Shown one piece after another: positions 1 to 7,220 of a DNA stretch of 20,901 bases. The stretch comes from a virus, in the IMG/VR virus record IMGVR_UViG_3300035681_000150, positions 1 to 20,901 of that record. One strand, given 5' to 3'. The first letter of the stretch is position 1; every line of letters begins with the position of its first letter. Position numbers and translations under genes: made by a program. The notes under the pieces are model-generated. The model was not told the origin of the DNA. It saw only the letters and a list, made by a program, of their open reading frames with translations, and ran no database searches.

Positions 1-143
1 ATCTTGCGGAACACACCGCCCTTGATGGAGATACGCTTACTGCCGCCGGTACTATTACCAGCAATGGCTTTTGTATCTTCGTCCAACCCCAACTCAACGT
101 TGGCAAGCTGGCTCTGGATACTCGCAATGATACTGTTACTCAT
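1..143 (-). CDS. Conserved phage protein, N-terminal part (runs off window)
   Basis: Reading leftward from an ATG at 143, the frame is open to the window edge: 47 complete codons beginning MSNSIIASIQSQLANVELG and continuing through a Gly/Ser-rich stretch into RISIKGGVFRK. A strong SD (GAGGAG, 7 nt before the ATG) supports the start. It lies 11 nt downstream of the stop of the 155-556 gene and is probably co-transcribed with it and the helicase. The C-terminus is outside the window. No catalytic motif is visible. I recall similar openings in hypothetical proteins next to replication genes of other phages, but assign no function. Confidence 0.75.
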   Translation of the reverse strand, partial: MSNSIIASIQSQLANVELGLDEDTKAIAGNSTGGSKRISIKGGVFRK

Positions 144-154
144 GTTCAAACTCC

Positions 155-556
155 TCAGTTACTAGCCTTACGTACCGTGATGCCAAACTCACGCATCACA
201 CTAACACCGGGCGGCAGGCCATCGGCTTCGTTCTCGGCCATGTACTGCTTGAAGTTGCCCTGATGAATTCGTTTCTCCAGAAGTTCCAACGAAGCATTCT
301 CGATGATGAACTTCCTAAAGTTGTCCCAGTCTTGGCAGAAGAACCGCTCGTTGAGCTTACGCATGATCGTGCCGTGCGTAGTCTTGATGCTGTCTGCATT
401 GATGCCGTTGCATACGTCGAGCAGCAACGCCTCGATCTTGGACATGTCCTCTTTTAGCTTGGCGTCCTTGGCCTCGTACTCGCGCAGGATTTTGTCGCGC
501 TCGCTACGAATGTTGAGATACGCCTGAACCGCTTCTTCCGTATTAATGTTACTCAT
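155..556 (-). CDS. Conserved phage protein with N-terminal coiled coil
   Basis: A 133-aa protein. Residues about 10-50 are a charged, heptad-like helix (ERDKILREYEAKDAKLKED) typical of a coiled coil. The second half contains WDNFRKFIIENASLELLEKR and a C-terminal PPGVSVMREFGITVRK beta-type stretch. The ATG lies inside the last codons of the helicase gene (8-nt overlap), which points to translational coupling. Proteins of this shape sit beside helicase and polymerase genes in many phages. The coiled coil followed by an alpha/beta tail loosely recalls Gam-type host-nuclease inhibitors, but I see no diagnostic residues, so that is only a possibility. Real gene: very likely. Function: unknown. Confidence 0.8.
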   Translation of the reverse strand: MSNINTEEAVQAYLNIRSERDKILREYEAKDAKLKEDMSKIEALLLDVCNGINADSIKTTHGTIMRKLNERFFCQDWDNFRKFIIENASLELLEKRIHQGNFKQYMAENEADGLPPGVSVMREFGITVRKASN

Positions 557-2141
557 CGTTATCCTCCAACTCTTGTTTGTACAGGTCTACTAACTTCTGA
601 TGGTTATCGACTTTGCCTTGCAGCATTCGATACATCTTCTTCTCAACTTCACTGCCTTGCAGGTGGACGACGGTCATGTTGTTCTTCTGACCAACACGGT
701 CGATACGCGCAACGCATTGCAGGTAAGTCTCCACACTCATCACAGGCGACCAGAAAACTACTGTGTCAGCAGCAGTCAAAGTGATGCCATGCGATGCAGA
801 CTGAGGCTGCACCACTAGAACGCGAGGGTCTGGCTGAGTTTGGAATCGCTCAATGATTTGCGAGCGTTCACGAGCAGAGACTGAACCTTGTATGACTTCA
901 CAACTAATATCCTCACTGGTCAAAAACTTGGTTACTACACCGATAGTATGTAGGAACCCTACGAATACTACAACTTTGTTTAACGTTTCATCAAGCACTT
1001 CTTTGAGCGCATTGAGGCGGGGCTTCACATCGAACTCGACCGTCTGGCCTTGATCGGTGTAGACCGCACCGCCTGAAATCTGTAGGAGTTTGTTGAGTGC
1101 AGCGGCAGCGTTGACCGCGCTGACCTGTTCGCCTGCGGCTTCTACAAGTAGTTGAGCCTTCAGGTTTTTATAGAAGGCAGCGACCTGTGGCGTCAAAGGT
1201 ACGTCGCGTGTCTGATACACAACAGGTGGCAGGTCGAGACACTCTGCCTTGGTATACCGGATGGCTGGCTGTAATGCCTCGTGCACTCGACGCTCCGAGT
1301 TGAGCCTTGGCTTCCACGTAAACCGGGTGATCTGATACATCACCATGTCCTTCCATGCACCGGTATAGCGGGGCACTCGGGTCGGACTAACCAGCTTAGC
1401 CAAACCAAACGCATCGACAGGAGACTGCGCCGCTGGCGTACCCGTCATCATCCAGAGCCGGGTGCTGGGCTTCAGTAACTTAGCCAGCGTCTTCCAGCGC
1501 CGTGTCGTCGCGCTCTTATAAGCGTTGGCTTCGTCTACGATGATGAGATCAAAGCCACCGTTAGCCAGATCATCAAAGACCGTATGCACACCATCGAAGT
1601 TAATGATGATGAATTCGTAGTCGCCCTTGATCAGCTTGCGACGTTTCTCCTGTGACCCGTGGGCTACGCCACAAGTCCGGTGCATAGCAGTCTTGAAGAT
1701 GTCGGCCTGCCATGCTGAATACATAATCGACAACGGACAGATGACAAGGACACGCTTGATGTGCCCCAGATTCATCAGGTAATCCGCAGCCCAGATAGCC
1801 GCAGAGGTCTTGCCAGTACCTGCCTCGTTGAAGCAGAACGCTCGCTGGCGTAGCGACAAGAACGAAGCTGTGTCCTTCTGATGCTCGAACGGCTTATAAA
1901 TACCCGGCCAGTTGTAGTCCCGCAGCATCGGTGACGGAACGTTCGGCAGCGCACCGTCTGGTGCTTGCTCGTCTACATAGAATGCCAACGATGCAGCTTC
2001 AGGATAATCCCAGTACACCAGCAATTCTTTGCTGTAAGCATCGCCGCCCAAGGATTTGCTCTTGGCTATGTGTGCAAGCGCGGCGTTTGCCATCGGAGTC
2101 GGCAACACCATTTGTAACGCTTTGTTATCTACGATGTTCAT
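549..2141 (-). CDS. SNF2/DEAD-type superfamily 2 DNA helicase/ATPase
   Basis: A 530-aa superfamily 2 helicase, expected to act on DNA during phage replication or recombination. Seen, counted from the ATG at 2141: Walker A NEAGTGKT (105-112), DEAN box in IIVDEAN (203-206, a variant of DEAH/DEAD), motif III TGTP (233-236), the second RecA domain from about residue 370, and motif VI QCVARIDRVGQ (475-485). The R-x-G-Q ending of motif VI is typical of SNF2-like proteins. A GTG at 2153 is in frame, but it overlaps the SD (GAGGAAA) that serves the ATG at 2141, so 2141 is preferred. It precedes the coiled-coil gene with an 8-nt overlap and follows a structured 168-nt leader that contains a terminator-like hairpin. 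No accessory domain is visible beyond an N-terminal ~80 residues of unknown role. Confidence 0.93.
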   Translation of the reverse strand: MNIVDNKALQMVLPTPMANAALAHIAKSKSLGGDAYSKELLVYWDYPEAASLAFYVDEQAPDGALPNVPSPMLRDYNWPGIYKPFEHQKDTASFLSLRQRAFCFNEAGTGKTSAAIWAADYLMNLGHIKRVLVICPLSIMYSAWQADIFKTAMHRTCGVAHGSQEKRRKLIKGDYEFIIINFDGVHTVFDDLANGGFDLIIVDEANAYKSATTRRWKTLAKLLKPSTRLWMMTGTPAAQSPVDAFGLAKLVSPTRVPRYTGAWKDMVMYQITRFTWKPRLNSERRVHEALQPAIRYTKAECLDLPPVVYQTRDVPLTPQVAAFYKNLKAQLLVEAAGEQVSAVNAAAALNKLLQISGGAVYTDQGQTVEFDVKPRLNALKEVLDETLNKVVVFVGFLHTIGVVTKFLTSEDISCEVIQGSVSARERSQIIERFQTQPDPRVLVVQPQSASHGITLTAADTVVFWSPVMSVETYLQCVARIDRVGQKNNMTVVHLQGSEVEKKMYRMLQGKVDNHQKLVDLYKQELEDNDE

Positions 2142-2309
2142 AGGTTTCCTCACAAAAGCCCCTTACGGGGGCCAGTCGGCTTAGACACAGCCCGGAAAAA
2201 GCATTGCTTTATAAAACTGTTCTAAGCAGGCACGGTTATGCGTTGGGTGTTACGCAGGAGTGAGGTAGCAACTCCCTATCCTACACACTCATGCCTTGTG
2301 TGGATTCTG
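2142..2309 (-). other. Structured non-coding leader between nuclease and helicase genes
   Basis: These 168 nt separate two otherwise tightly packed genes and hold no credible ORF. On the minus strand I can draw five short stem-loops in succession: CACAC/GTGTG, GGAGT/ACTCC, TGCGT/ACGCA, AAAGC/GCTTT and GCCCC/GGGGC, the last followed by TTTT. It may be an mRNA processing site, an attenuator of helicase expression, or a small RNA. No tRNA cloverleaf or known riboswitch core was recognised. Confidence 0.45.
2154..2172 (-). terminator. Terminator-like hairpin upstream of the helicase start
   Basis: Reading leftward, a GCCCC/GGGGC stem with a 5-nt loop is followed directly by TTTT, then the helicase SD. 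The 5-bp stem is short for an intrinsic terminator. Its position in the 5' leader rather than after a gene suggests partial attenuation rather than a full stop. Confidence 0.5.
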
Positions 2310-2969
2310 TTATCGCTCCTTGTAAAACTCACAAGTCTTGACCGGGCACCAACCACACAACGGGGTCGGTCTTGCAGGCCACTTGTCAGATACAAAAGCG
2401 ATTTCTAATCTCCTCAGTTCGGGTTCAAAGACAGACCAAAGTTTCGGAATGTCTTCGCGTTCATACTCTTCGGACACAAACGAATTGTGTGCAACGAACA
2501 GTAAGCCACCCTTGATGTACTCAACGTCAGGGAAATGTTCAAAGGTCATCAACGCCATCAGCTTCAACTGCTTCGGATCAGGATAGCGATTGCTGCCTGT
2601 CTTGTAGTCAACGATGTAGGCTTGTTGATAATCCGCCACGAGCAAGTCCACGATGCCACGCACCCAGTAGTCAGGTGAGTCAAAGTCGCATCGCTCCTTG
2701 TTTGCAGTCAGTGCCATCTTGTACTCGGGGTAGTGCTCACCCGGCGTGGATCTCAGCACATCCATCATCGGCTGAAACCGCTGGTAGTTCTTAGCCAACG
2801 GAGCACCGTCACGCACGTAATCTTCCAGAGCCTTGTGAACTTCCGTCCCATACATCATCTGCTCCGTGACTTTCTTCACGAAGTTTTGTTTGATCTTGAC
2901 CTCGTGATACTGCTTGGGGCAGTTGATGAAGTCCTTCAAACTACTGAATGACCATTTAACATTCGCCAT
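2310..2969 (-). CDS. Cas4/RecB-like PD-(D/E)XK nuclease with predicted 4Fe-4S cluster
   Basis: A 219-aa protein matching the RecB/Cas4 exonuclease layout. Visible residues: H45 (GTEVHKALE), E82 (PEYKMAL), D108 (RGIVDLL), D121 and K123 (IVDYKTG) and Q134 (DPKQLKLMAL), the classic H...D...DxK...Q set. Cys17 (NCPKQY) plus Cys205, Cys208 and Cys213 (CGWCPVKTC) are placed as in iron-sulfur Cas4/AddB-type nucleases. Family knowledge suggests 5'-end processing of DNA in recombination or replication. An in-frame ATG at 2993 would add 8 residues, but the ATG at 2969 has a GGTGAG SD and gives the usual KWSFSSLKDF opening. It overlaps the end of polA by 14 nt, so the two are coupled. No cas1 or cas2 is nearby, so a CRISPR role is not indicated. 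Confidence 0.9.
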   Translation of the reverse strand: MANVKWSFSSLKDFINCPKQYHEVKIKQNFVKKVTEQMMYGTEVHKALEDYVRDGAPLAKNYQRFQPMMDVLRSTPGEHYPEYKMALTANKERCDFDSPDYWVRGIVDLLVADYQQAYIVDYKTGSNRYPDPKQLKLMALMTFEHFPDVEYIKGGLLFVAHNSFVSEEYEREDIPKLWSVFEPELRRLEIAFVSDKWPARPTPLCGWCPVKTCEFYKER

Positions 2970-4818
2970 AAGACTCACCATACTTTGCTTCACACGCGAC
3001 GGGCAAGCCCTCAGCCCACGCAGGTGGCGTTGACATCACCTGAGTAATTGTCGCAAGCGCATGTTCCATATCGCTTTTTGGTGCCACGATCACAGCCGCG
3101 TCATGCACCGTCAGCACAGGGCGATAACCCTGCTTCTGAATCTCCAACATCTGCTCACCCACGATGATGCGAGCCAAAGCCTGCACCACGTTCTCGACCA
3201 TCGCGCCGCCCCAGATAGACTGGATACCTTTGCGTGAGTCGTAGATGAATCGGTCGTTACTCTTACGCAGCTTCGAGTAGCGGATATGTAATCCATTCGG
3301 CAGGCGAATCCCTTGCGGCGTGATCCACAAGCACTTGTGCTTACCGATGGAATACTCTTTGGCTCCGGTCGGCCAGCCAGACAGATGCACCAAAGCCCTG
3401 TCACACTCTTCCCACAACGCCGGGATCTTGTGGTTGGCACTGCGGTACAGATCGACGATGCGCTTGCATTCCTCTTCAGGCAGGTCAGCCCCCGGAGGTT
3501 GAGTCTTCAACGTGTGCTGAAGCTTCTTCGCTCCGGTGCCGTAGCCCAGTCCAAGGACGCAGGTCTTACCGACGAATCGCTCGACCGGGTTAGCCTTACT
3601 GATCTGCTTCTTGTAGATCTTGCTGGCAAAGATCGAATACACATCCTCGCCATCACGGAACTGCTTGACTACATCTTCTTGGCCAGCCAACCACGCAAGG
3701 ACGCGAGCCTCGATCTGCGAGGAGTCGCAGTTGATAATGACATGCTTCGGCGGAGCCACCACTGAATTCTTGAGTGCCTTCTTTCTCTTGTCTCTTGAAG
3801 GAAGGTTTTGAAAGTTGACGGCTTCCGAGCCTGCCCAACGACCCGTGTGAGCGCCGTAATACTTGAGCGGGATAGGTAACCGACCACGGTTCCTAGCACC
3901 AATATGAATAAAGCGTTCAATGCGTGACTCCTCTATGGTTGACTTGGTGCCGAGACGAACGGCACATAACTGCTGAATAAACGGATCGTCATGCTCCGTT
4001 AGCTCGATGAAACCCTCGTCATTCTTGGCGAGGGCGAATGTTTCCTTGTTCGTAGTCGGACTGATCTTGGTCGGGGGCGTGATCCCAAACTCAGTCAGAA
4101 GCGCAGCGAACTGCGGGTTGCTGGCCAACTTCTTGCGGACATCTTCTTCTGTCTCGCAGCCCAGCTTGCTCATCAGTCCAGACAACAGCGTGGACTTCTC
4201 TTGCTTGATCTCTTCAAGCCGCGTTACCAGTAACGCATCATCGACCATCAACACCGGCTGCGTGTACATCCGCAGGGTCATGTCGATCAGGTCAAGCTCG
4301 GGTGACGGGAACCCCTCTTCGAGAAGCCGAATGAAAAGCTTGTAGGTTAGGTTCACATCGTTTATGCAATATCCTGCATAACGCGCCAAGTCTTCCTTAC
4401 TGAAATCAGCGCGGCGTTTGCCTAGCGCATCGACAACTTCCGTACCTTTCTTACCGAGGCCGTACCGCTCTGCCAGCGCAGCCAACGATCCACCTGCATC
4501 GACACCGTGAATAGCCCGAGCCATGCACAGCGTATCGAAGTACTTAGCAGGTGTGATCCCGAAGTACCATGACAAGATCGCTCCATCGAACTGCATGTTG
4601 TGGCAAAGCAGTGCGGAGTTAGTCCAATCAACTTGGTTGAGCCAAGCCTTGGTCTCTTCCTTCGTACCGCTGAACCACACGGGAGCATCGTCATCAATCT
4701 TCATCGCCACGCCGATCACTTCAAAGCGTGGGTTGTTGATGTACTCCTCAGTCGTGAGCTTCTTCAGCCCGTAGTCCGGGGCATAGTAGGTTTCAAAATC
4801 TAACGTGACGAAGCTCAT
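2956..4818 (-). CDS. polA: Family A DNA polymerase with 3'-5' exonuclease domain
   Basis: A 620-aa replicative-type PolA. N-terminal proofreading domain: ExoI DFET (D7, E9), ExoII HNMQFDG (D78), ExoIII YCIND (Y150, D154), all acidic residues present. Polymerase domain: motif A CDSSQIEAR (D365), motif B R414-x3-K418-x3-L422-G-x2-YG, motif C VHDA (H572, D573). Two variations stand out. Leu422 occupies the place of E. coli Phe762, and motif C is HDA instead of HDE. There is no 5'-3' exonuclease domain, and the size fits phage PolA enzymes. The ATG at 4818 overlaps the stop of the preceding gene (ATGA), with GGAG upstream. It is the core replication enzyme of this phage, coupled to the Cas4-like nuclease downstream. 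Confidence 0.96.
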   Translation of the reverse strand: MSFVTLDFETYYAPDYGLKKLTTEEYINNPRFEVIGVAMKIDDDAPVWFSGTKEETKAWLNQVDWTNSALLCHNMQFDGAILSWYFGITPAKYFDTLCMARAIHGVDAGGSLAALAERYGLGKKGTEVVDALGKRRADFSKEDLARYAGYCINDVNLTYKLFIRLLEEGFPSPELDLIDMTLRMYTQPVLMVDDALLVTRLEEIKQEKSTLLSGLMSKLGCETEEDVRKKLASNPQFAALLTEFGITPPTKISPTTNKETFALAKNDEGFIELTEHDDPFIQQLCAVRLGTKSTIEESRIERFIHIGARNRGRLPIPLKYYGAHTGRWAGSEAVNFQNLPSRDKRKKALKNSVVAPPKHVIINCDSSQIEARVLAWLAGQEDVVKQFRDGEDVYSIFASKIYKKQISKANPVERFVGKTCVLGLGYGTGAKKLQHTLKTQPPGADLPEEECKRIVDLYRSANHKIPALWEECDRALVHLSGWPTGAKEYSIGKHKCLWITPQGIRLPNGLHIRYSKLRKSNDRFIYDSRKGIQSIWGGAMVENVVQALARIIVGEQMLEIQKQGYRPVLTVHDAAVIVAPKSDMEHALATITQVMSTPPAWAEGLPVACEAKYGESYGEC

Positions 4819-5357
4819 GGATCAACGCTCCATGTTTCAGTCTGTCGTTGCAGCTTAGGCCACTCAGACGCTGTGACAAAAGACTTATCCTGCACGAGGA
4901 TGTGATTAGTCGGCTGCGCTGTGAACCGACCATTGTCCAGCTTGACGAAGTAAAACTCTTTGCTCTGCTCTGGCTCCAAACTGAACCCATCCAGCATCGG
5001 TACAGCCGTGAACATATACCTACCCGTTAATTCCTGCTTCGACCGTAATCGAACGATTACAGGCACGGCTTCAAGAAACGGATATTCCAGTACGCTGAAG
5101 TTATGTCCGTAGCAATCCCACGTTTGAGCATCGCCGGTCTTCCAATCAACTGTTGGGTACTTATGTGCTAGACGATGCAGCGGCACGTTTCGATATACCG
5201 CGCCGCATTCCAGCATGACATGGCATCCCCACGTGCGACCGGGATGACTGACCAGACCGAACCACGCTACACGCAACCAATCATTGTTGCCAAAAGTATC
5301 TGGCTCGACCCAACAATATGTATGTCGGGGCAACGGCCCCGCGCCTGAGTAAATCAT
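4815..5357 (-). CDS. Conserved phage protein of unknown function
   Basis: A 180-aa protein placed directly before polA and joined to it by a 4-nt ATGA overlap. It is rich in aromatic residues (WVEPDTFG, GRTWGCHVMLECGAVY, AQTWDCYGHNFSVLEY). The pattern alternates in a beta-rich way, with no signal peptide or membrane segment. A C-terminal stretch, FVKLDNGRFTAQPTNHI, looks like a structural core. I recall similar proteins beside polA in other phages, always unannotated. The tight coupling suggests a role in replication, but nothing in the sequence proves it. Confidence 0.8.
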   Translation of the reverse strand: MIYSGAGPLPRHTYCWVEPDTFGNNDWLRVAWFGLVSHPGRTWGCHVMLECGAVYRNVPLHRLAHKYPTVDWKTGDAQTWDCYGHNFSVLEYPFLEAVPVIVRLRSKQELTGRYMFTAVPMLDGFSLEPEQSKEFYFVKLDNGRFTAQPTNHILVQDKSFVTASEWPKLQRQTETWSVDP

Positions 5358-5536
5358 TTAGCTACCTTCATCCTGACTAGATGCCAACCCTTTGCTGTTT
5401 CCACAAAACCGGCGATGCCCAATGCTTCGACCGACCGGCAACTGCCGAACTTATACCGATGTGCTCTGAACGATTCTGGAGTAGCGAACTTGCGCTTACA
5501 CTCCGTACACCTTCTTTCTTTTACGACGACCGTCAT
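5354..5536 (-). CDS. Small zinc-finger protein
   Basis: A 60-aa basic protein with a CTEC knuckle (Cys10, Cys13), then SFRAHRYKFGSC with His25 and Cys33, which fits a C2H2- or C2HC-type zinc finger likely to bind nucleic acid. The 4-nt ATGA overlap with the following gene supports the reading frame. Its 5' end lies 41 nt inside the preceding gene. A regulator or accessory factor is possible, with no further specificity visible. Confidence 0.72.
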   Translation of the reverse strand: MTVVVKERRCTECKRKFATPESFRAHRYKFGSCRSVEALGIAGFVETAKGWHLVRMKVAK

Positions 5537-5699
5537 TTTTTAACCTCGCTACCTCTTTGCGTAACCAAATAATCTCGTCCCGACAAGCCCACAACACGCT
5601 GCCCACAGTGAGAAACTTCATCTCTGTTGTCGTCGAGGCATCGTTGATTTCAGTGGGTAATGCCTGAATCAAATCCAAGATATCGTCCTCAATTTCCAC
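5496..5699 (-). CDS. Small acidic/basic helical protein, unknown
   Basis: A 67-aa ORF starting at a GTG (5699) with a strong SD (GGAGG) 9-10 nt upstream, inside the HNH gene's 3' end. The acidic N-terminus (MEIEDDILDLIQ) is followed by a helix, IIWLRKEVARLKNDGRRKRKK, resembling a short coiled coil with a basic tail. It overlaps the zinc-finger gene by 41 nt, which is long for this genome, so one of the two boundaries could be imperfect. No family recognised. Confidence 0.6.
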   Translation of the reverse strand: MEIEDDILDLIQALPTEINDASTTTEMKFLTVGSVLWACRDEIIWLRKEVARLKNDGRRKRKKVYGV

Positions 5700-6069
5700 C
5701 CTTCTTCCTCCTTTTACGCACCGCTTTGCGTGTTAGATCCCAATGTAGTATCCGATGGCAGTTGGCACAGAGCGGTATGCACTTCTCTTCTGCCTCTTTG
5801 ATTGCCTCGGCTATGTTTCTTTGCCTGACAGCCAGATAATTAACAGATCGCTTACCTTCTTTGATCACATGATGGAAGTCAATGATGGCCGGATGTTTCT
5901 TCCGACAGTGACTGCACCGCTGCTTCGTCTTGTATGCAATCCACCTCTCTCTGTCCCTATCTCTACCCTTCCTCGCTCTCTTGATAACCTCTTGTCTGTT
6001 TTCTTCGTACCACTTCCGTGCGTACACCTTTTGTTTGGCCTTCCTGATGGCCTCGTCCTTGTATGGCAT
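5689..6069 (-). CDS. HNH endonuclease
   Basis: A 126-aa protein with a basic N-terminal helix and a compact HNH core: CSHC (Cys52, Cys55), DFHHV (His66, His67) and CIPLCANCHRILHW (Cys101, Cys104, His105, His109). The four cysteines would bind structural zinc, and His67 with His105/His109 forms the metal-dependent nicking site in this family. A TTG at 6072 immediately precedes the ATG at 6069, and the GAGGGG upstream fits the ATG. It sits among small genes of the replication operon. It could be a free-standing homing-type nuclease or one used in replication. It is not next to the terminase, so a packaging HNH role is less likely. Confidence 0.88.
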   Translation of the reverse strand: MPYKDEAIRKAKQKVYARKWYEENRQEVIKRARKGRDRDRERWIAYKTKQRCSHCRKKHPAIIDFHHVIKEGKRSVNYLAVRQRNIAEAIKEAEEKCIPLCANCHRILHWDLTRKAVRKRRKKGGN

Positions 6070-6078
6070 CAACCCCCC

Positions 6079-6504
6079 TCAAAGTCTTTTCCTCCAGTAC
6101 AACGCTCTTGCGAACGAGTACAAAACTTTGGGGGTATATAGCCTGAAGCCACACGAGATCAGGTTGTTGGCACTCGGTATATTGTCGGTGGTATCCGACA
6201 CAGCCCATCTATACCCATGCCTTCTAGCCCACTGAACTCGTAGCCGGATCATCTGCCGCTGAATACCGTACCCCCTGTAGGCACTCAGCACACCACAACG
6301 ACCCAGATATATCCCATCTTCCATTTGCTGTGATGGCGACAGACAACTAAATCCTATCGGGGTAACTCTGTGATGCGCCATCCACCACACCCCGTCCTCG
6401 GGAAAGTACAAATCATCCGCCGGGAGACATGCCTTTTGCAGCACCTTTAGCTGCCGCTTGATCCCCGGATCTGAAGGATCAACTTGTCCATAGGTGATCT
6501 TCAT
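6079..6504 (-). CDS. GNAT-family N-acetyltransferase
   Basis: A 141-aa protein with the GNAT acetyl-CoA loop: beta-4 residues YLGRCGVLSAY, then R77-G-Y-G80-I-Q (the R/Q-x-x-G-x-G/A signature), and a C-terminal NNLISCGFRLY segment typical of the fold. The acceptor cannot be predicted; phage GNATs may acetylate host proteins, small molecules or glycans. The ATG at 6504 has no good SD. The nearest AGG is about 14 nt upstream, so translation may depend on coupling to the gene ending at 6516. Located just upstream of the HNH gene. Confidence 0.85.
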   Translation of the reverse strand: MKITYGQVDPSDPGIKRQLKVLQKACLPADDLYFPEDGVWWMAHHRVTPIGFSCLSPSQQMEDGIYLGRCGVLSAYRGYGIQRQMIRLRVQWARRHGYRWAVSDTTDNIPSANNLISCGFRLYTPKVLYSFARALYWRKRL

Positions 6505-6515
6505 AGGTCATGATT

Positions 6516-6770
6516 TTACCTGACCTTTTTACCCATCTGGTACTCCAGTTCATTCCTCAAAGTAAGAAGCTCTAACGAAAGGACTGTAGCCTCGTTGGAC
6601 AACCCCGCTCTCCGTATATTCTGCAATGATCGCTCGACGAGCGTCTGCTGACTTTGCCCATAGCCCCAAGGGGCAGCACTCATCTCGTCTTTCCACGCGC
6701 CGGGCGGGGACAGATTGTCCACAATCATTGACGTTTCCGTTGCCACCCTCGGCTTTGATTCTGTCGTCAT
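6516..6770 (-). CDS. Small phage protein, unknown; overlaps the neighbouring gene out of frame
   Basis: The frame opens further upstream, but the ATG at 6770 is the most likely start (84 aa, opening MTTESKPRVATETSM), with GAGG about 11 nt before it. It contains a Pro/Trp-rich middle (SPPGAWKDEM, APWGYGQSQQ) followed by helical SLELLTLRNELEYQMGKKV, which looks like genuine coding sequence. It shares 221 nt with the gene at 6550-6960 in another frame. Either both are made from this DNA, or the upstream gene was originally shorter or has suffered a frameshift. Confidence 0.6.
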   Translation of the reverse strand: MTTESKPRVATETSMIVDNLSPPGAWKDEMSAAPWGYGQSQQTLVERSLQNIRRAGLSNEATVLSLELLTLRNELEYQMGKKVR

Positions 6771-6960
6771 ATTGTTTAATACCTCTGTACATTGCTGTAG
6801 CCATGAAATACTGCGGAACACCCCATGCTTCCACTAGATCTTTGTACCTGATCCGCTCGTCAAGTTCTCGCGCCCTACGTTTACGCACCAACAAAAACTT
6901 GTACTGCTCAAACGTCAGCGTCAGGTTAAACCTAGTTGGCTTCGTGTACTTTTTCTCCAC
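6550..6960 (-). CDS. Small basic phage protein, unknown; C-terminal part may be spurious
   Basis: 136 aa from a GTG at 6960 with GAGGAAAG upstream. The first ~70 residues look like a real protein: a beta strand (TRFNLTLTFEQYKFL), then a basic helix and LVEAWGVPQYFMATAMYRG, reminiscent of small DNA-binding proteins. After about residue 75 the composition becomes Arg/Cys-rich and unlike its neighbours (RRVERRDECCP), exactly where the 6516-6770 frame begins. The likely reading is a genuine N-terminus whose present stop lies downstream of the original one. A frame-shifted fusion of the two genes is the alternative. Confidence 0.5.
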   Translation of the reverse strand: MEKKYTKPTRFNLTLTFEQYKFLLVRKRRARELDERIRYKDLVEAWGVPQYFMATAMYRGIKQYDDRIKAEGGNGNVNDCGQSVPARRVERRDECCPLGLWAKSADARRAIIAEYTESGVVQRGYSPFVRASYFEE

Positions 6961-7219
6961 ACTCTTTCCTCGTTTGGTCGCGTACCAACACCAACAATTT
7001 ACACATCACGTGTGACTGCGAACGATTTTTGTTGTCGATGTCATACTGCTTGGCGTACATCTCGATGATGTCCCACCGGATGACTTCAAGACCGCCGTTG
7101 TCACCAATCTTTGCCCACACCGTCTCGCTCGGCACAGCCTTCACGTGGGTCTTGTCCACGATTAACTCGGCGTACTCCGCATCCTTTGGCGGTTTCACCG
7201 CTGCTTCTACTCTTGCCAT
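6932..7219 (-). CDS. Small phage protein, unknown
   Basis: A 95-aa protein starting at an ATG (7219) with an excellent SD (AAGGAGATG, 8 nt away). It opens MARVEAAVKPPKDAEYAEL, has a beta-type centre (VWAKIGDNGGLEVIRWDII) and a charged C-terminus. No domain recognised. It follows the glycosyltransferase gene after 1 nt and overlaps the next gene by 29 nt, so it belongs to the same transcript. Confidence 0.7.
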   Translation of the reverse strand: MARVEAAVKPPKDAEYAELIVDKTHVKAVPSETVWAKIGDNGGLEVIRWDIIEMYAKQYDIDNKNRSQSHVMCKLLVLVRDQTRKECGEKVHEAN

Positions 7220-7220
7220 G

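Noticed and set aside
2175-2309. tRNA gene in the helicase leader
   Set aside because: Several stem-loops can be drawn, but no GTTCRA T-loop, no CCA-type acceptor pairing and no plausible anticodon arm set.
2310-2969. Cas4 as evidence of a phage CRISPR system
   Set aside because: Cas4/RecB-like nucleases are common phage recombination enzymes and no other cas gene or array is present.
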